A stretch of DNA of 64,000 nt from Ectobacillus ponti (GTDB taxonomy: Bacteria; Bacillota; Bacilli; Bacillales; Bacillaceae_G), in NCBI RefSeq assembly GCF_024294785.1, contig NZ_JANCLT010000004.1:299925-363924 (forward strand), given 5' to 3'. This document shows, piece by piece, positions 24,210-32,178 of this stretch. The position numbers and the translations under genes are program-made. The notes under the pieces were generated by a model. That model searched no databases, was not told the origin of the DNA, and saw nothing but the letters and a program-made list of their open reading frames with translations. Every line of letters begins with the position of its first letter. Within the stretch, counting starts at the first letter, position 1.

Positions 24210-26111
24210 ATGTGTGGCTTTGTCGGCTGCTTTTACAAAACACCAACCGTACTCTCCCCGGAGGATCGCCATCTTTTCGAGGAGATGAATACAATCATTT
24301 ACCACCGCGGGCCGGATGATGAAGGCTATTACCGTGATGAGCATGTACAGTTCGGCTTCCGCCGTCTCAGTATTATTGATATTGAGGCCGGGCATCAGCC
24401 GCTGATGTATGACAATGAACGTTATGTCATTATTTTCAACGGGGAAATCTATAACTATGTTGAACTTCGTGAAATGCTGCTGGAAAAGGGCATGACGTTT
24501 GCCACACATTCTGACACAGAAGTGATTGTCGCATTGTATGCGCATTATAAGGAAAAATGTGTAGATTATTTGCGCGGCATGTTTGCGTTCATGATTTGGG
24601 ACCGCCAGGAAAAGACGCTGTTTGGCGCACGCGACCATTTCGGCATTAAGCCGTTGTACATTGCTGAGGATGGAGATGCCCTGTACTTCGCTTCCGAGAA
24701 GAAGAGCATTCTGAAGGCCCTCGAGCAAAAGGGCGTGAATCCAACGTCCCTGCAGCATTACTTCACCTATCAGTATGCGCCGGAGCCGGAGACGCTGACA
24801 AACGATGTCAACAAGGTGGAGCCGGGCCATTGCTTTACGCAAAAGGCAGATGGCACCATTTCCTTCCGCCGCTACTGGAAGCCGTATTTCCAGGCAACGG
24901 GCGAAACAAAGGAAGAGCACATCCAGAATATCCGGGATGTGCTGTATGATTCCGTAAAAGTGCATATGCGCAGTGACGTGCCGGTTGGTTCGTTCCTGTC
25001 CGGCGGCATTGATTCCTCTATCATCGCCTCCATCGCGAAGGAGTTTAACCCAAACCTGCTGACGTTTTCTGTCGGCTTTGAGCGCGAGGGCTTCAGTGAG
25101 GTGGACGTGGCGAAGGAAACAGCCGAGAAACTCGGTGTGGAAAACTTTAGTGTGAATGTCACACCGGAGGAGTTCATGCGTGAGTTCCCGAAGATTATAT
25201 GGCATATGGACGACCCGTTGGCGGACCCGGCAGCTGTGCCATTGTACTTCGTGGCGAAAGAGGCACGCAAGCACGTAACAGTTGTCCTGTCCGGCGAAGG
25301 CTCTGACGAATTGTTCGGCGGCTATAATATTTACCGCGAGCCGGGTTCTTTGAAGGTGTTTTCCTATATTCCAGAGCCGGGGAAACGTGTGCTGAAGGCA
25401 CTGAGCGGCGCCCTGCAGGAAGGCTTCAAGGGCAAGAGCTTCATTGAGCGCGGCTGTACGCCAATCGAGCAGCGCTACTATGGCAACGCCAAGATTTTCA
25501 CTGAGCCGGAGAAGCAGACGCTGATGAAGCATTATAACAGCGGCGTGAACTATATGGACATCACAAAGCCGTTGTATGAAGAAATCCGCGCTTATGATGA
25601 TGTCAGCAAAATGCAGTACATTGACATGTTCACATGGCTGCGCGGCGACATTCTGCTGAAGGCGGATAAGATGACGATGGCACATTCCTTGGAGCTTCGC
25701 GTACCGTTCCTTGATAAGGAAGTATTCCGGGTGGCAGCGAAAATTCCAACGGAGCTGAAAATTGCTGACGGCACAACGAAAGCGATTTTGCGTGAAGCGG
25801 TGAAGGGCATCGTTCCGGATCACGTACTTGACCGTAAAAAGCTTGGTTTCCCGGTGCCAATCCGCCACTGGCTGAAAAACGAAATGCATGACTGGGTGGT
25901 TGGTATCATCAAGGAAAGCGCAACAGATCATCTGATTGACAAGCAGTATGTGCTGAACCTGCTGGAAGCGCACTGCGCCGGCAAGGGAGATTACAGCCGT
26001 AAAATTTGGACGGTGCTGACCTTCATGGTGTGGCATCAGATCTATGTAGAAGGCAAGTATGATACAAATGCGTTCCATGAAGCGACGAAGGAAGCCTACG
26101 CGAACGTGTAA
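24210..26111 (+). CDS. asnB: Glutamine-hydrolysing asparagine synthase
   Basis: Encodes 633 residues, as expected for AsnB of Bacillus. The N-terminal Ntn glutaminase domain starts with the catalytic Cys2 (MCGFVGCF) and has RGPDDEGYY, FNGEIYNY. The synthetase domain has the PP-loop SFLSGGIDSSIIA (about residues 263-275) and LSGEGSDELFGGYN. It makes Asn from Asp with ATP; B. subtilis AsnB also amidates diaminopimelate in peptidoglycan, a possible second role here. RBS GAAAGAAGGG precedes ATG. It is a single gene with its own promoter and terminator. Confidence 0.96.
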   Translation: MCGFVGCFYKTPTVLSPEDRHLFEEMNTIIYHRGPDDEGYYRDEHVQFGFRRLSIIDIEAGHQPLMYDNERYVIIFNGEIYNYVELREMLLEKGMTFATHSDTEVIVALYAHYKEKCVDYLRGMFAFMIWDRQEKTLFGARDHFGIKPLYIAEDGDALYFASEKKSILKALEQKGVNPTSLQHYFTYQYAPEPETLTNDVNKVEPGHCFTQKADGTISFRRYWKPYFQATGETKEEHIQNIRDVLYDSVKVHMRSDVPVGSFLSGGIDSSIIASIAKEFNPNLLTFSVGFEREGFSEVDVAKETAEKLGVENFSVNVTPEEFMREFPKIIWHMDDPLADPAAVPLYFVAKEARKHVTVVLSGEGSDELFGGYNIYREPGSLKVFSYIPEPGKRVLKALSGALQEGFKGKSFIERGCTPIEQRYYGNAKIFTEPEKQTLMKHYNSGVNYMDITKPLYEEIRAYDDVSKMQYIDMFTWLRGDILLKADKMTMAHSLELRVPFLDKEVFRVAAKIPTELKIADGTTKAILREAVKGIVPDHVLDRKKLGFPVPIRHWLKNEMHDWVVGIIKESATDHLIDKQYVLNLLEAHCAGKGDYSRKIWTVLTFMVWHQIYVEGKYDTNAFHEATKEAYANV

Positions 26112-26162
26112 AGGGCATGGCTCCCAAAAGGATTTATGTGTTTACAGAAAAGGGACCCGGCC

Positions 26163-26194
26163 GAAAACCTTAGAGCACCCGCTCTAAGGTTTTC
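26163..26194. terminator. Terminator of asnB
   Basis: GAAAACCTTAGAGC and GCTCTAAGGTTTTC form a perfect 14-bp stem with a 4-base loop. The U-run is inside the stem end, giving a bidirectional terminator. Confidence 0.85.
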
Positions 26195-26246
26195 TTCATA
26201 AATACTTGTCTTTGCTTATACAATAATAGTATCGGGAGGAACTGAC

Positions 26247-26717
26247 ATGCTGACATTTGAACCGGTCACCGAAGCGGGGCTGGACATTGTGCGGGAGATT
26301 GTGCATTCCAATCCGGATTACAACAGGATGGAGAACGGGAGCGAAGCAAGGAGCGATGCTGCGCTTCGCGAGGAATTCTTGCACGGCGACCCGGCACGCC
26401 GCACTCTGTTTATTAAAGCGGATGACACCTACATCGGGCTGTTGGAGTATATGGAACATAATGTGCGGGACAATCATCCGTGGTTGGGTCTGCTGATGAT
26501 CCATGGCGACTATCAAGGCTACGGCTACGGGGCCAATGCTTACTTTACTTGGGAGGAGCAACTCCGCGGACAAGGGCATACGTCCGTACGTCTTGGGGTG
26601 CTGCCGGCCAATGAACGGGCACGCCGTTTTTGGGAAGGTCTCGGGTTTACCTTTTATGAGCAGAAGCAAACCACAGCAGGAGCGGTCGCAGATTGCTTCG
26701 AGAAGCAGCTTGCATAA
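26247..26717 (+). CDS. GNAT N-acetyltransferase
   Basis: Encodes 156 residues; ATG follows TCGGGAGGAACTGAC. Motif A region is IHGDYQGYGYGANAYFTWEE (about 90-110), followed by SVRLGVLPANERARRFWEGLGF, the strand-helix typical of motif B. The acetyl-CoA pyrophosphate loop reads QGYGYGA rather than the common RGxGxG, a tolerated variant. Substrate unknown. A second GNAT gene begins 14 bases after its stop. Confidence 0.82.
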   Translation: MLTFEPVTEAGLDIVREIVHSNPDYNRMENGSEARSDAALREEFLHGDPARRTLFIKADDTYIGLLEYMEHNVRDNHPWLGLLMIHGDYQGYGYGANAYFTWEEQLRGQGHTSVRLGVLPANERARRFWEGLGFTFYEQKQTTAGAVADCFEKQLA

Positions 26718-26731
26718 CGGAGGACGAAGCA

Positions 26732-27217
26732 GTGAATATTCGCACCGCTGTACTGGCGGATTTATCAGGCATTCTGGAAATTTACAATGATGCAATCTTG
26801 CATACGGCCGCAACCCTTGACCTGCAGCCGCAAACGCTTGCGGAGCGGGCGAACTGGTTCCGCCGTTATAATGATACATATCCGCTCATTGTAGCGGAGG
26901 AGGATGGAAAGATACTGGGCTATTGCTCGCTGTCGCCGTTTCGTGAAAAGGAAGCGTACAAGCAGACAGTGGAGATTTCTGTCTATGTTCACCCGGAGGC
27001 GAGGGGCAAGGGACTGGCGCGCCGCCTGATTGATCGTATTTTGGAGCTTGGGCGAGGGGCGGAGCATCATGTCGTAATCGCCGGTATTACAAGAGGAAAC
27101 GACACGAGTGTAAGACTGCATGAATCCTACGGCTTCACCTATGTAGGATGCTTCCAGGAGGTCGGCTATAAGTTTGATGCTTGGCAGGATGTGCTGTTCT
27201 ACCAGCTTATTCTGTAA
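26732..27217 (+). CDS. Phosphinothricin/methionine-sulfoximine-type N-acetyltransferase
   Basis: Encodes 161 residues from GTG, which follows CGGAGGA; an earlier in-frame start lies inside the previous gene. The sequence follows the PAT/YwnH group: NIRTAVLADLSGILEIYNDA, then an active-site loop (SLSPFREKEAYKQTVEIS), the motif A VHPEARGKGLARRLID, and GFTYVGCFQEVGYKFDAWQD near the end. These enzymes acetylate L-methionine sulfoximine, phosphinothricin or related amino acids. Co-transcribed with the preceding GNAT and probably with the next membrane protein gene. Confidence 0.85.
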   Translation: MNIRTAVLADLSGILEIYNDAILHTAATLDLQPQTLAERANWFRRYNDTYPLIVAEEDGKILGYCSLSPFREKEAYKQTVEISVYVHPEARGKGLARRLIDRILELGRGAEHHVVIAGITRGNDTSVRLHESYGFTYVGCFQEVGYKFDAWQDVLFYQLIL

Positions 27218-27242
27218 TCCTGAGAAAAGGCAGTGAGGAGAT

Positions 27243-27560
27243 ATGGCTGTTGCAGGGGGAACAATTGGGGCTGTTCTGGCCGTTCTGCTGGCGGAGCGCC
27301 TCGGGGCATGGACCGCACGCGCACTGCAGCGGCGCGGCCTGCCGTTCGAGTTTCAATATATGCCGCTGTTTGTGTTCTTATTTCTGGCGCTGTACGGACT
27401 GCACAGCATGGTCCTGTTTCCGCCCACAATATCACTTTTGGTGAAATTCGGGCTTCTATACAGCATCATTGGTGTGCTTGTTCTGTGTGTGCTGGCGTTC
27501 CTGCGTCTGCTGCACTACCAATCGTATATCTTCCTTGTGAATTGGCTAAAGCGCAAATAG
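27243..27560 (+). CDS. Membrane protein of unknown function
   Basis: Encodes 105 residues; ATG follows GTGAGGAGAT. Three hydrophobic helices are visible (about 1-20, 38-55 and 66-92) with basic loops (LQRRGLPFEF) and a basic end (NWLKRK). I do not recognise a family. It is the last gene of a three-gene run ending in a terminator. Confidence 0.65.
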   Translation: MAVAGGTIGAVLAVLLAERLGAWTARALQRRGLPFEFQYMPLFVFLFLALYGLHSMVLFPPTISLLVKFGLLYSIIGVLVLCVLAFLRLLHYQSYIFLVNWLKRK

Positions 27561-27587
27561 CTGTCCGTGCCGGATGGCTATTTTTAT
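27557..27587 (+). terminator. Intrinsic terminator
   Basis: ATAGCTGTCCG and CGGATGGCTAT pair (one bulge) and TTTTTAT follows; the left arm overlaps the stop of the membrane protein gene. Confidence 0.8.
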
Positions 27588-27706
27588 TTCACCAGCTGAA
27601 AAATAGGCGTTGCCTCCCGCACGCAAGCCCCGTGATACTCGTATACTGTAGTACAAACTCTGTATTTATACAGGGGTATATAAGAAGGAAAGGATGAATA
27701 AGCATA

Positions 27707-28474
27707 ATGAAACTTGTAATTGATCCAGGGCATGGCGGGTCGGATTCCGGCGCTGTCGGCAACGGTTTGCAGGAGAAGCAGGTAGTTTTACAGATTGCGC
27801 GGCGGGTGCGGGATATCCTGTCAGCCGGCTACGTCGTTGATATTCTCATGACGCGGGATTCTGACATATTTATTCCACTGTCTGAACGGGCCCGGATGGC
27901 GAATAGCTTTGGCGCCAATTATTTCTTCTCTGTCCATATTAACAGCGGCGGCGGAAGCGGCTACGAGGACTATATTTACATTGGTGTGTCCGGCACAAGC
28001 ACTGCAGCCAAAAAGCAGCGCCAGGTACACGCGGCGGTTGTGCCTGTGCTGCAAAAGTACGGGCTGAAGGACCGCGGCACAAAGCAGGCGGACTATGCCG
28101 TGCTGCGTGAAACAAGTATGGATGCCATTTTAACGGAAGCCGCTTTTATTGATACAACCTCTGATGCAGGCTTGCTGAAGAACCCCCAATTTATTGAGGA
28201 TATATCGCAGGCATATGCAAATGGGATTGCGGCGGTCATGGGACTGCAGGCCAAAGCACCAGCTGTTGTTTATATTGAGACAGGCGGACTGGGAGAAGAG
28301 GGTGTAGCAGAAGCGCACCGCTTTATGATGTCCAAAGGCTGGTACGGACAAATCTTGTACCCGGGAGGCGGGAAGACCCCATTTTTACGGACTGGCGGTT
28401 TAACTCCTTCCATGCGGGCGGAAGCAGAAGCTTGGCTGAAGTCGCTTGGCTGGTATTATGTAGTGAAAGCCTAA
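27707..28474 (+). CDS. N-acetylmuramoyl-L-alanine amidase with CwlM-type C-terminal domain
   Basis: Encodes 255 residues; ATG follows GAAGGAAAGGATG with some distance. The N-terminal Amidase_3 domain (1-180) has DPGHGGSDSGA (Zn His), a Glu after the loop, HINSG (Zn His) and TEAAFIDT (catalytic Glu). It cuts the amide between MurNAc and the stem peptide. The last 70 residues form a compact domain (TGGLGEEG, SKGWYG, RTGGLTPS, LKSLGWYYVV) like the C-terminal domain I recall from CwlM of B. licheniformis. There is no signal peptide, as with mother-cell or phage-type lysins. A free copy of the C-terminal domain is encoded 2 kb downstream. Confidence 0.88.
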   Translation: MKLVIDPGHGGSDSGAVGNGLQEKQVVLQIARRVRDILSAGYVVDILMTRDSDIFIPLSERARMANSFGANYFFSVHINSGGGSGYEDYIYIGVSGTSTAAKKQRQVHAAVVPVLQKYGLKDRGTKQADYAVLRETSMDAILTEAAFIDTTSDAGLLKNPQFIEDISQAYANGIAAVMGLQAKAPAVVYIETGGLGEEGVAEAHRFMMSKGWYGQILYPGGGKTPFLRTGGLTPSMRAEAEAWLKSLGWYYVVKA

Positions 28475-28484
28475 AAAGTGGAAA

Positions 28485-28514
28485 TGGACAATTTTTATAT
28501 TAAAATAGTATAAT
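28485..28514 (+). promoter_or_regulatory. SigA-type promoter of the riboswitch-controlled gene
   Basis: TGGACA (28485-28490), 18 bases, TATAAT (28509-28514). Transcription would start about 28521, just before the c-di-GMP aptamer. Confidence 0.65.
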
Positions 28515-28525
28515 GAAAGAAAAAG

Positions 28526-28616
28526 TCTGATAAAGGCAAACTTCACCGAAAGGGAAGGACGCAAAGCCATGAGCCTAACCGCTGCTACGCAGCGTATGGT
28601 CGTCAGGTTGCCGGGC
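28526..28616 (+). promoter_or_regulatory. Cyclic-di-GMP-I riboswitch (GEMM-I)
   Basis: The conserved elements appear in order: TGATAAAGGCAAAC, a P1b stem with a GAAA tetraloop (CCGAAAGG), GGACGCAAAGCC, a variable stem (GCTGC..GCAGC), and the 3' AGGTTGCCG. This is the GEMM-I aptamer. Downstream, GGCTC..GAGCC can form a hairpin (28615-28633 region) without a U-run, and a CTCC within it is complementary to the GGAG of the ribosome-binding site, which suggests translational control. Together with the promoter before and the secreted-protein gene after, this forms a complete control unit. Confidence 0.9.
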
Positions 28617-28659
28617 TCTCCTTTTGTGAGCCTTGGCCCACAGAGGGAGGAGTATGGTC

Positions 28660-29532
28660 ATGATGAAGCAAAAGGTGACAGCTGTCCTGCTGAGCGCTTT
28701 TATCGCGTTCAGCAGTGCGGGTGTATCCGGGGAAGCAGCATCCGTTCCGGGCAAGGCAACGTGGCTGTGGGATTCGCAAGCAATGGCTGCGGATGCATCC
28801 GGAACAGTTGCATTTTTAGTGAGTAAACAGGTAAATACAGTATATGTACAAATTGACCAGCGCATCCCGGCGTCAACATATCATATGTTTATTGAGAAGG
28901 CTGGCAGCAAGGGGATTCGGGTCTATGCCCTGGACGGATCGCCGGATTGGGTGGATGCAGGGGATAGCGGCCGGCAGCAGCTGATGGATTGGCTCGCTGA
29001 TTATCAAAAAACAGCGACAGCACGCCAAAAATTTTCCGGCATCCATCTGGATGTGGAGCCGTACTTATACAGCGGATGGACAAACAATCGGGATGAGACA
29101 GTTCAGGCCTACCAAGCTCTTCTGGCAAAAGCGAAAAGCAATGCAGCCTCCCTGCGATTGCCGCTGGAAGTGGACATGCCCTTCTGGTTCGATGAGATTT
29201 CCTACAGCAACAGCTATGGCAAGGGCTGGCTTGCCGATTGGGTCATCCGCCAGACAGACAGCGTAACCATTATGGCGTACCGGGATTCCGCTGCCGCCAT
29301 CCGCGATCTGGTGAAACATGAAATGGACACAGCTGTAAAGTACAAGAAGCCGCTTGAAATAGGGGTGGAAACTGCCTTCTCCGCAGAGGGAGACTATCTT
29401 ACCTTTGCTGAGGAGGGAGAAGCCCAAATGAACCGTGAACTGGATGCACTGAAGCGTGCGTACACGAAGGTGGGCAGCTTTGGCGGAGTTGCGGTGCACA
29501 GTGTGGAAAGCTGGAAAACGATGAAGCGTTAA
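28660..29532 (+). CDS. Secreted TIM-barrel-like protein under c-di-GMP control
   Basis: Encodes 290 residues. ATG at 28660 has the best spacing to GGGAGGAG; ATGs at 28654 and 28663 are alternatives. A signal peptide (KQKVTAVLLSAFIAFSSAGVSG, here named by its ends, cleavage near GEA-AS) leads to one domain: KATWLWDSQAM at the start, strand IRVYALDGSPDW, FSGIHLDVEPYL with a likely acidic pair at a barrel strand end, PLEVDMPFWF, and VTIMAYRDSA. This strand-helix pattern looks like a glycoside-hydrolase-type barrel, with Asp/Glu in LDVEPY as candidate catalytic residues. The family was not recognised and activity is inference. Confidence 0.7.
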   Translation: MMKQKVTAVLLSAFIAFSSAGVSGEAASVPGKATWLWDSQAMAADASGTVAFLVSKQVNTVYVQIDQRIPASTYHMFIEKAGSKGIRVYALDGSPDWVDAGDSGRQQLMDWLADYQKTATARQKFSGIHLDVEPYLYSGWTNNRDETVQAYQALLAKAKSNAASLRLPLEVDMPFWFDEISYSNSYGKGWLADWVIRQTDSVTIMAYRDSAAAIRDLVKHEMDTAVKYKKPLEIGVETAFSAEGDYLTFAEEGEAQMNRELDALKRAYTKVGSFGGVAVHSVESWKTMKR

Positions 29533-29544
29533 AAGCGTGTGTAT

Positions 29545-29584
29545 AAAAACAGGCAGATCCGACAATTCGTATCTGCCTGTTTTT
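29545..29584. terminator. Bidirectional terminator
   Basis: AAAAACAGGCAGAT and ATCTGCCTGTTTTT form a perfect 14-bp stem between convergent genes (secreted protein on plus, nuclease on minus). Confidence 0.92.
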
Positions 29585-29593
29585 GCTTTATGC

Positions 29594-30421
29594 CTACCTC
29601 AGTGACTTGCGGTAACCGGCAGCTTTCGCTTCCTCTTCTGTGCAGAAGAGGCGCTCCGGATTTGTTTTGTCGTAAAATTGCTGTCCCGGCAGGTGGTAAA
29701 TCTTCTCGCCTTTGCTGTTGATATTGCCTTTGATGCTGCAGTCTGAACCAGTATTGGGCTTCGCAGTTTGGCCTCCATTGTCCTTCGGAGTCTGTGCTTC
29801 ACCTGCCCTTGCCTGGAAGCCCCGGTCCGTGACATAGTTTTCAATGCTCCAGATCCCAAGCTGTGCGTCCTGCGCCTTCTTTTGAATGTGCCGGAACTGG
29901 TCGACATATTTTGTATTCGGCGGGAACACCGCAACGCGGGCATAGCCCTTTTCCAGCAGCTGCGCGTTGTACAGGCTTCCTTTGTACCATACATAAGCGA
30001 GCAGGCGCCCATACTGGTCGCGCTCCTGCGCATCCAGCTCCAGCTCCACGGTTTGTCCTGTCAGCTGCGCCTTTGTAAAGTCGCTTGCTTCCTTGCCAAA
30101 TGGCTGCACCGGTGTATTCGGTTTCACTGTCTCCGGTGTGTCCACCAGGATGAGGCGCACGGTTTCCTCTTTTCCCTGATAGCTGACCTTCAAGGTATCG
30201 CCGTCCACTGTGCGAAGCACCTTTACTGGGAGGGTGTTGGCGGGCTTGGAAGGCAATACACTTGCCGTCTGCTGCTGTTCGGTTTGCTTATTTTGATTTG
30301 TTTGTGTTGTTGTCTGCTTGCCTTGATTGGCTTGCGCCTGTTCAGGCTGTTTGCTTGAACTGCAGCCGGCCAGCACCATACAAATCAGCAAACTTATCCA
30401 TACAAATTGCAATCTTTTCAC
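29594..30421 (-). CDS. Thermonuclease-family lipoprotein with C-terminal sunset/Excalibur-like domain
   Basis: Encodes 275 residues from GTG (30421), which follows GAGGAATTACC. A lipoprotein signal (VLAGCSSS) is followed by a Gln/Thr-rich linker (about 25-60) and a staphylococcal nuclease domain (about 65-195) with VDGDTLKVSY, the catalytic Arg and Asp/Glu in RLILVDTPET, and ERDQYGRLLAYV. The last 50 residues (CSIKGNINSKGEKIYH ... FCTEEEAKAAGYRKS) are a small Cys-containing domain often found at the end of secreted nucleases. It hydrolyses DNA/RNA outside the cell, probably for nutrient recovery. An ATG seven codons upstream has poor spacing. Confidence 0.9.
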   Translation of the reverse strand: MKRLQFVWISLLICMVLAGCSSSKQPEQAQANQGKQTTTQTNQNKQTEQQQTASVLPSKPANTLPVKVLRTVDGDTLKVSYQGKEETVRLILVDTPETVKPNTPVQPFGKEASDFTKAQLTGQTVELELDAQERDQYGRLLAYVWYKGSLYNAQLLEKGYARVAVFPPNTKYVDQFRHIQKKAQDAQLGIWSIENYVTDRGFQARAGEAQTPKDNGGQTAKPNTGSDCSIKGNINSKGEKIYHLPGQQFYDKTNPERLFCTEEEAKAAGYRKSLR

Positions 30422-30562
30422 GGTAATTCCTCGCTTTCCCATATCCCTTTTCTTTGTTTAGTATATCAGAAAGAGAAAGCGGGATGTCGCATTTCCAGCA
30501 GAGCGGATTGTCCGTGTCATTTTAGAGAGCCGCTGCGTACGATAGAACAGGAGGTGAAGCAT

Positions 30563-30784
30563 TTGGCTGATGAAATTCGTTATGTTGTGACCGGCGGTCT
30601 TGGAGAAGGCGGCCTTCGTGAGCTGCACCAATTTCTAACGTCCAAAGGCTGGTATACGGTCATCCAATATGATGGCGGAGGGAAAGCACCCTATGCGCGT
30701 ACCGGCGGCTTGAATCCGGCTGCGCTGGCTGAGTTTGAGGCATGGCTGAAGGCGCGCGGTTGGTATTACACAGTAGAAGCCTAG
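30563..30784 (+). CDS. Free-standing CwlM-type C-terminal domain protein
   Basis: Encodes 73 residues from TTG, 8 bases after AGGAGGTGA. The sequence repeats the C-terminal domain of the amidase encoded at 27707: VTGGLGEGGL, TSKGWYTV, DGGGKAPYARTGGL and KARGWYYTV align block by block. It has no catalytic domain and no signal peptide. It may bind the same ligand as the amidase domain (peptidoglycan or a partner) or regulate the enzyme. The gene is followed by a very strong terminator. Confidence 0.75.
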   Translation: MADEIRYVVTGGLGEGGLRELHQFLTSKGWYTVIQYDGGGKAPYARTGGLNPAALAEFEAWLKARGWYYTVEA

Positions 30785-30791
30785 AGGGATG

Positions 30792-30842
30792 AGCCATAGA
30801 AAAACCGCCTCCGTGGAAGAAAGGCGGTTTTTCTATGGCTTG
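30792..30842. terminator. Very strong bidirectional terminator
   Basis: AGCCATAGAAAAACCGCC (30792-30809) and GGCGGTTTTTCTATGGCT (30823-30840) form a perfect 18-bp stem. Confidence 0.9.
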
Positions 30843-30986
30843 GGAACAGTTGTACACATGCTTGGCAAGCTAACAGTTGACTGGTGAAGGGGTTAGTTTC
30901 AGTATACTGGAGCAGCAAGAAGGTTTCTCCTTTCTTGTCAGAAAATCTGACATGATTCTTATGAGTTATAAATACATTCGGAATTT

Positions 30987-31016
30987 TTGCAATACAAGCG
31001 GGTGTCCTCTTATAAT
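30987..31016 (+). promoter_or_regulatory. SigA-type promoter of the two ABM genes
   Basis: TTGCAA (30987-30992), 18 bases, TATAAT (31011-31016), 31 bases before the GTG start at 31048. Confidence 0.65.
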
Positions 31017-31047
31017 AGAATCATAGGACATACATAGGAGGGACAGC

Positions 31048-31329
31048 GTGGAAATCATTGTGACCGCAATTTTGAAGCCGAAGGAAGGCTGCCGGGAGCA
31101 GCTGCTGCTGGAGCTGCAGAAGGTGCAGGCTGCTTCGCAAGAAGAGACCGGCTGTGTGCAATACAAGCTCCATGAAAGTGAAGAGTCCGCTTTTGTGCTG
31201 TATGAAATTTGGAAAGATGATGCTGCGTTTGCCAGTCATATGCAATCCGCACATTACCAGGAGTATCGCAACCAAATTGCAGATCTGATTGAAACGAGAG
31301 AAGTGTACAAGCTGAAAGCAATTCACTGA
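31048..31329 (+). CDS. ABM-domain monooxygenase (YgiN-like) 1
   Basis: Encodes 93 residues from GTG, 6 bases after AGGAGG. A single dimeric ferredoxin-like ABM domain is visible: EIIVTAILKPKEGCREQLLLEL, ETGCVQYKLHESEE, FVLYEIWKDDAAFASHMQSAH (named by parts), and ending YKLKAIH. ABM proteins include quinol and heme monooxygenases. The Asn/Trp pair expected for heme-degrading IsdG-type enzymes is not apparent, so a quinol-type or other role is more likely. Tandem with a second ABM gene. Confidence 0.82.
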   Translation: MEIIVTAILKPKEGCREQLLLELQKVQAASQEETGCVQYKLHESEESAFVLYEIWKDDAAFASHMQSAHYQEYRNQIADLIETREVYKLKAIH

Positions 31330-31352
31330 TGATGATGAAGGAGGCGTCTGCA

Positions 31353-31646
31353 ATGATTATCATTCATGCTTATATGAATGTAAAACAAGAAAAGCGCGAA
31401 GAGTTTCTGGAGCTGGCCAACGGGGTTGCATCTGCATCCCAAGCGGAAGCGGGCTGCATGAGCTACCGCTTCTATGAGGACCCAAATCAGCCCGGCCAGG
31501 TTGTATTTGTGGAGGCTTGGCAGGATGCTGCAGCTGTGAAGTTTCACGGGGAAACGCCGCATTTTCAAGCCTTTGTCGCAGGTGTGTCCAGCCTGCTGCA
31601 GGAGCCGTGGCACGCAGATGTGTACGAGGCGGAGCCCAAGCGGTAA
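31353..31646 (+). CDS. ABM-domain monooxygenase (YgiN-like) 2
   Basis: Encodes 97 residues; ATG follows AAGGAGG with 8 bases spacing, 23 bases after the first ABM gene. Same fold: MIIIHAYMNVKQEKREEFLEL, AEAGCMSYRFYEDPNQPG, VVFVEAWQDAAAVKFH and ETPHFQAFVAGV. Similar but clearly diverged from gene 1, so the pair may form homo- or hetero-dimers from one transcript. Confidence 0.82.
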   Translation: MIIIHAYMNVKQEKREEFLELANGVASASQAEAGCMSYRFYEDPNQPGQVVFVEAWQDAAAVKFHGETPHFQAFVAGVSSLLQEPWHADVYEAEPKR

Positions 31647-31660
31647 GGGACGGCAGGTTT

Positions 31661-31697
31661 GCGGTCAACTCCTTATAAGGAGTCGGCCGCTTTTTTT
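31661..31697 (+). terminator. Terminator of the ABM operon
   Basis: GCGGTC-AACTCC..GGAGT-CGGCCGC pairs over about 14 bp (with small bulges) and is followed by TTTTTTT. Confidence 0.85.
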
Positions 31698-31756
31698 GTG
31701 GCGGCGCTTCTCTTCCTGCGCAAAACAGCTCTCTAAGAGCACAGACAGTGAAGCGA

Positions 31757-31783
31757 AAAGGAAAAGACCGCCTGATGACGGTC
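31757..31783 (-). terminator. Terminator of the SASP-like gene
   Basis: On the minus strand GACCG..CGGTC with a short loop is followed by TTTTCCTTTT, about 20 bases after the stop of the 41-codon gene. Confidence 0.7.
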
Positions 31784-31803
31784 TGCATGACGGACGGAAC
31801 CTC

Positions 31804-31929
31804 TTATTTGCTTTTTCCTTTTTGTGCTTTTACAGCCAACTGCTCCAGTCCGGTTTCCCCTGCGAACTCCGTATTCTGGGAACCGGCGTTTTTCTTGCCC
31901 TTAAATTGCTTATCCTTATTCTTTGCCAT
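31804..31929 (-). CDS. Possible minimal gamma-type small acid-soluble spore protein
   Basis: Encodes 41 residues; ATG follows GGAGGTGAACATC, a near-ideal site, and a terminator follows. The protein is Lys/Gln/Asn-rich, starting MAKNKDKQFKGKKNAG, with no hydrophobic part. The stretch NTEFAGETG resembles the TEFASETD block of gamma-type SASP (SspE), where the germination protease Gpr cuts. Typical gamma SASP have two such blocks and roughly twice the length, so this would be a one-block form. It may instead be another small spore protein. The minus-strand orientation makes it independent of its neighbours. Confidence 0.5.
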   Translation of the reverse strand: MAKNKDKQFKGKKNAGSQNTEFAGETGLEQLAVKAQKGKSK

Positions 31930-32178
31930 GATGTTCACCTCCGATTCAAGCTGATGGATGACACCCATCTGTACTTTAGTTTGCTTTCTTTTTTGCGGCG
32001 TATGCGATGTAAAGAGATTAGAGGGATTCTCTTGTGTCTGCGCTATTTTAGACTGTAAGGGAATTCAACCATATAAACATGCAGAGAACAGAAATGGGGC
32101 ATAATATCAAGAACGAATGCAGGGCCCCGTTCCTGGGGATGACTGTGCTCGTAAATTTCCTTTCATAGGTGGACTTGT

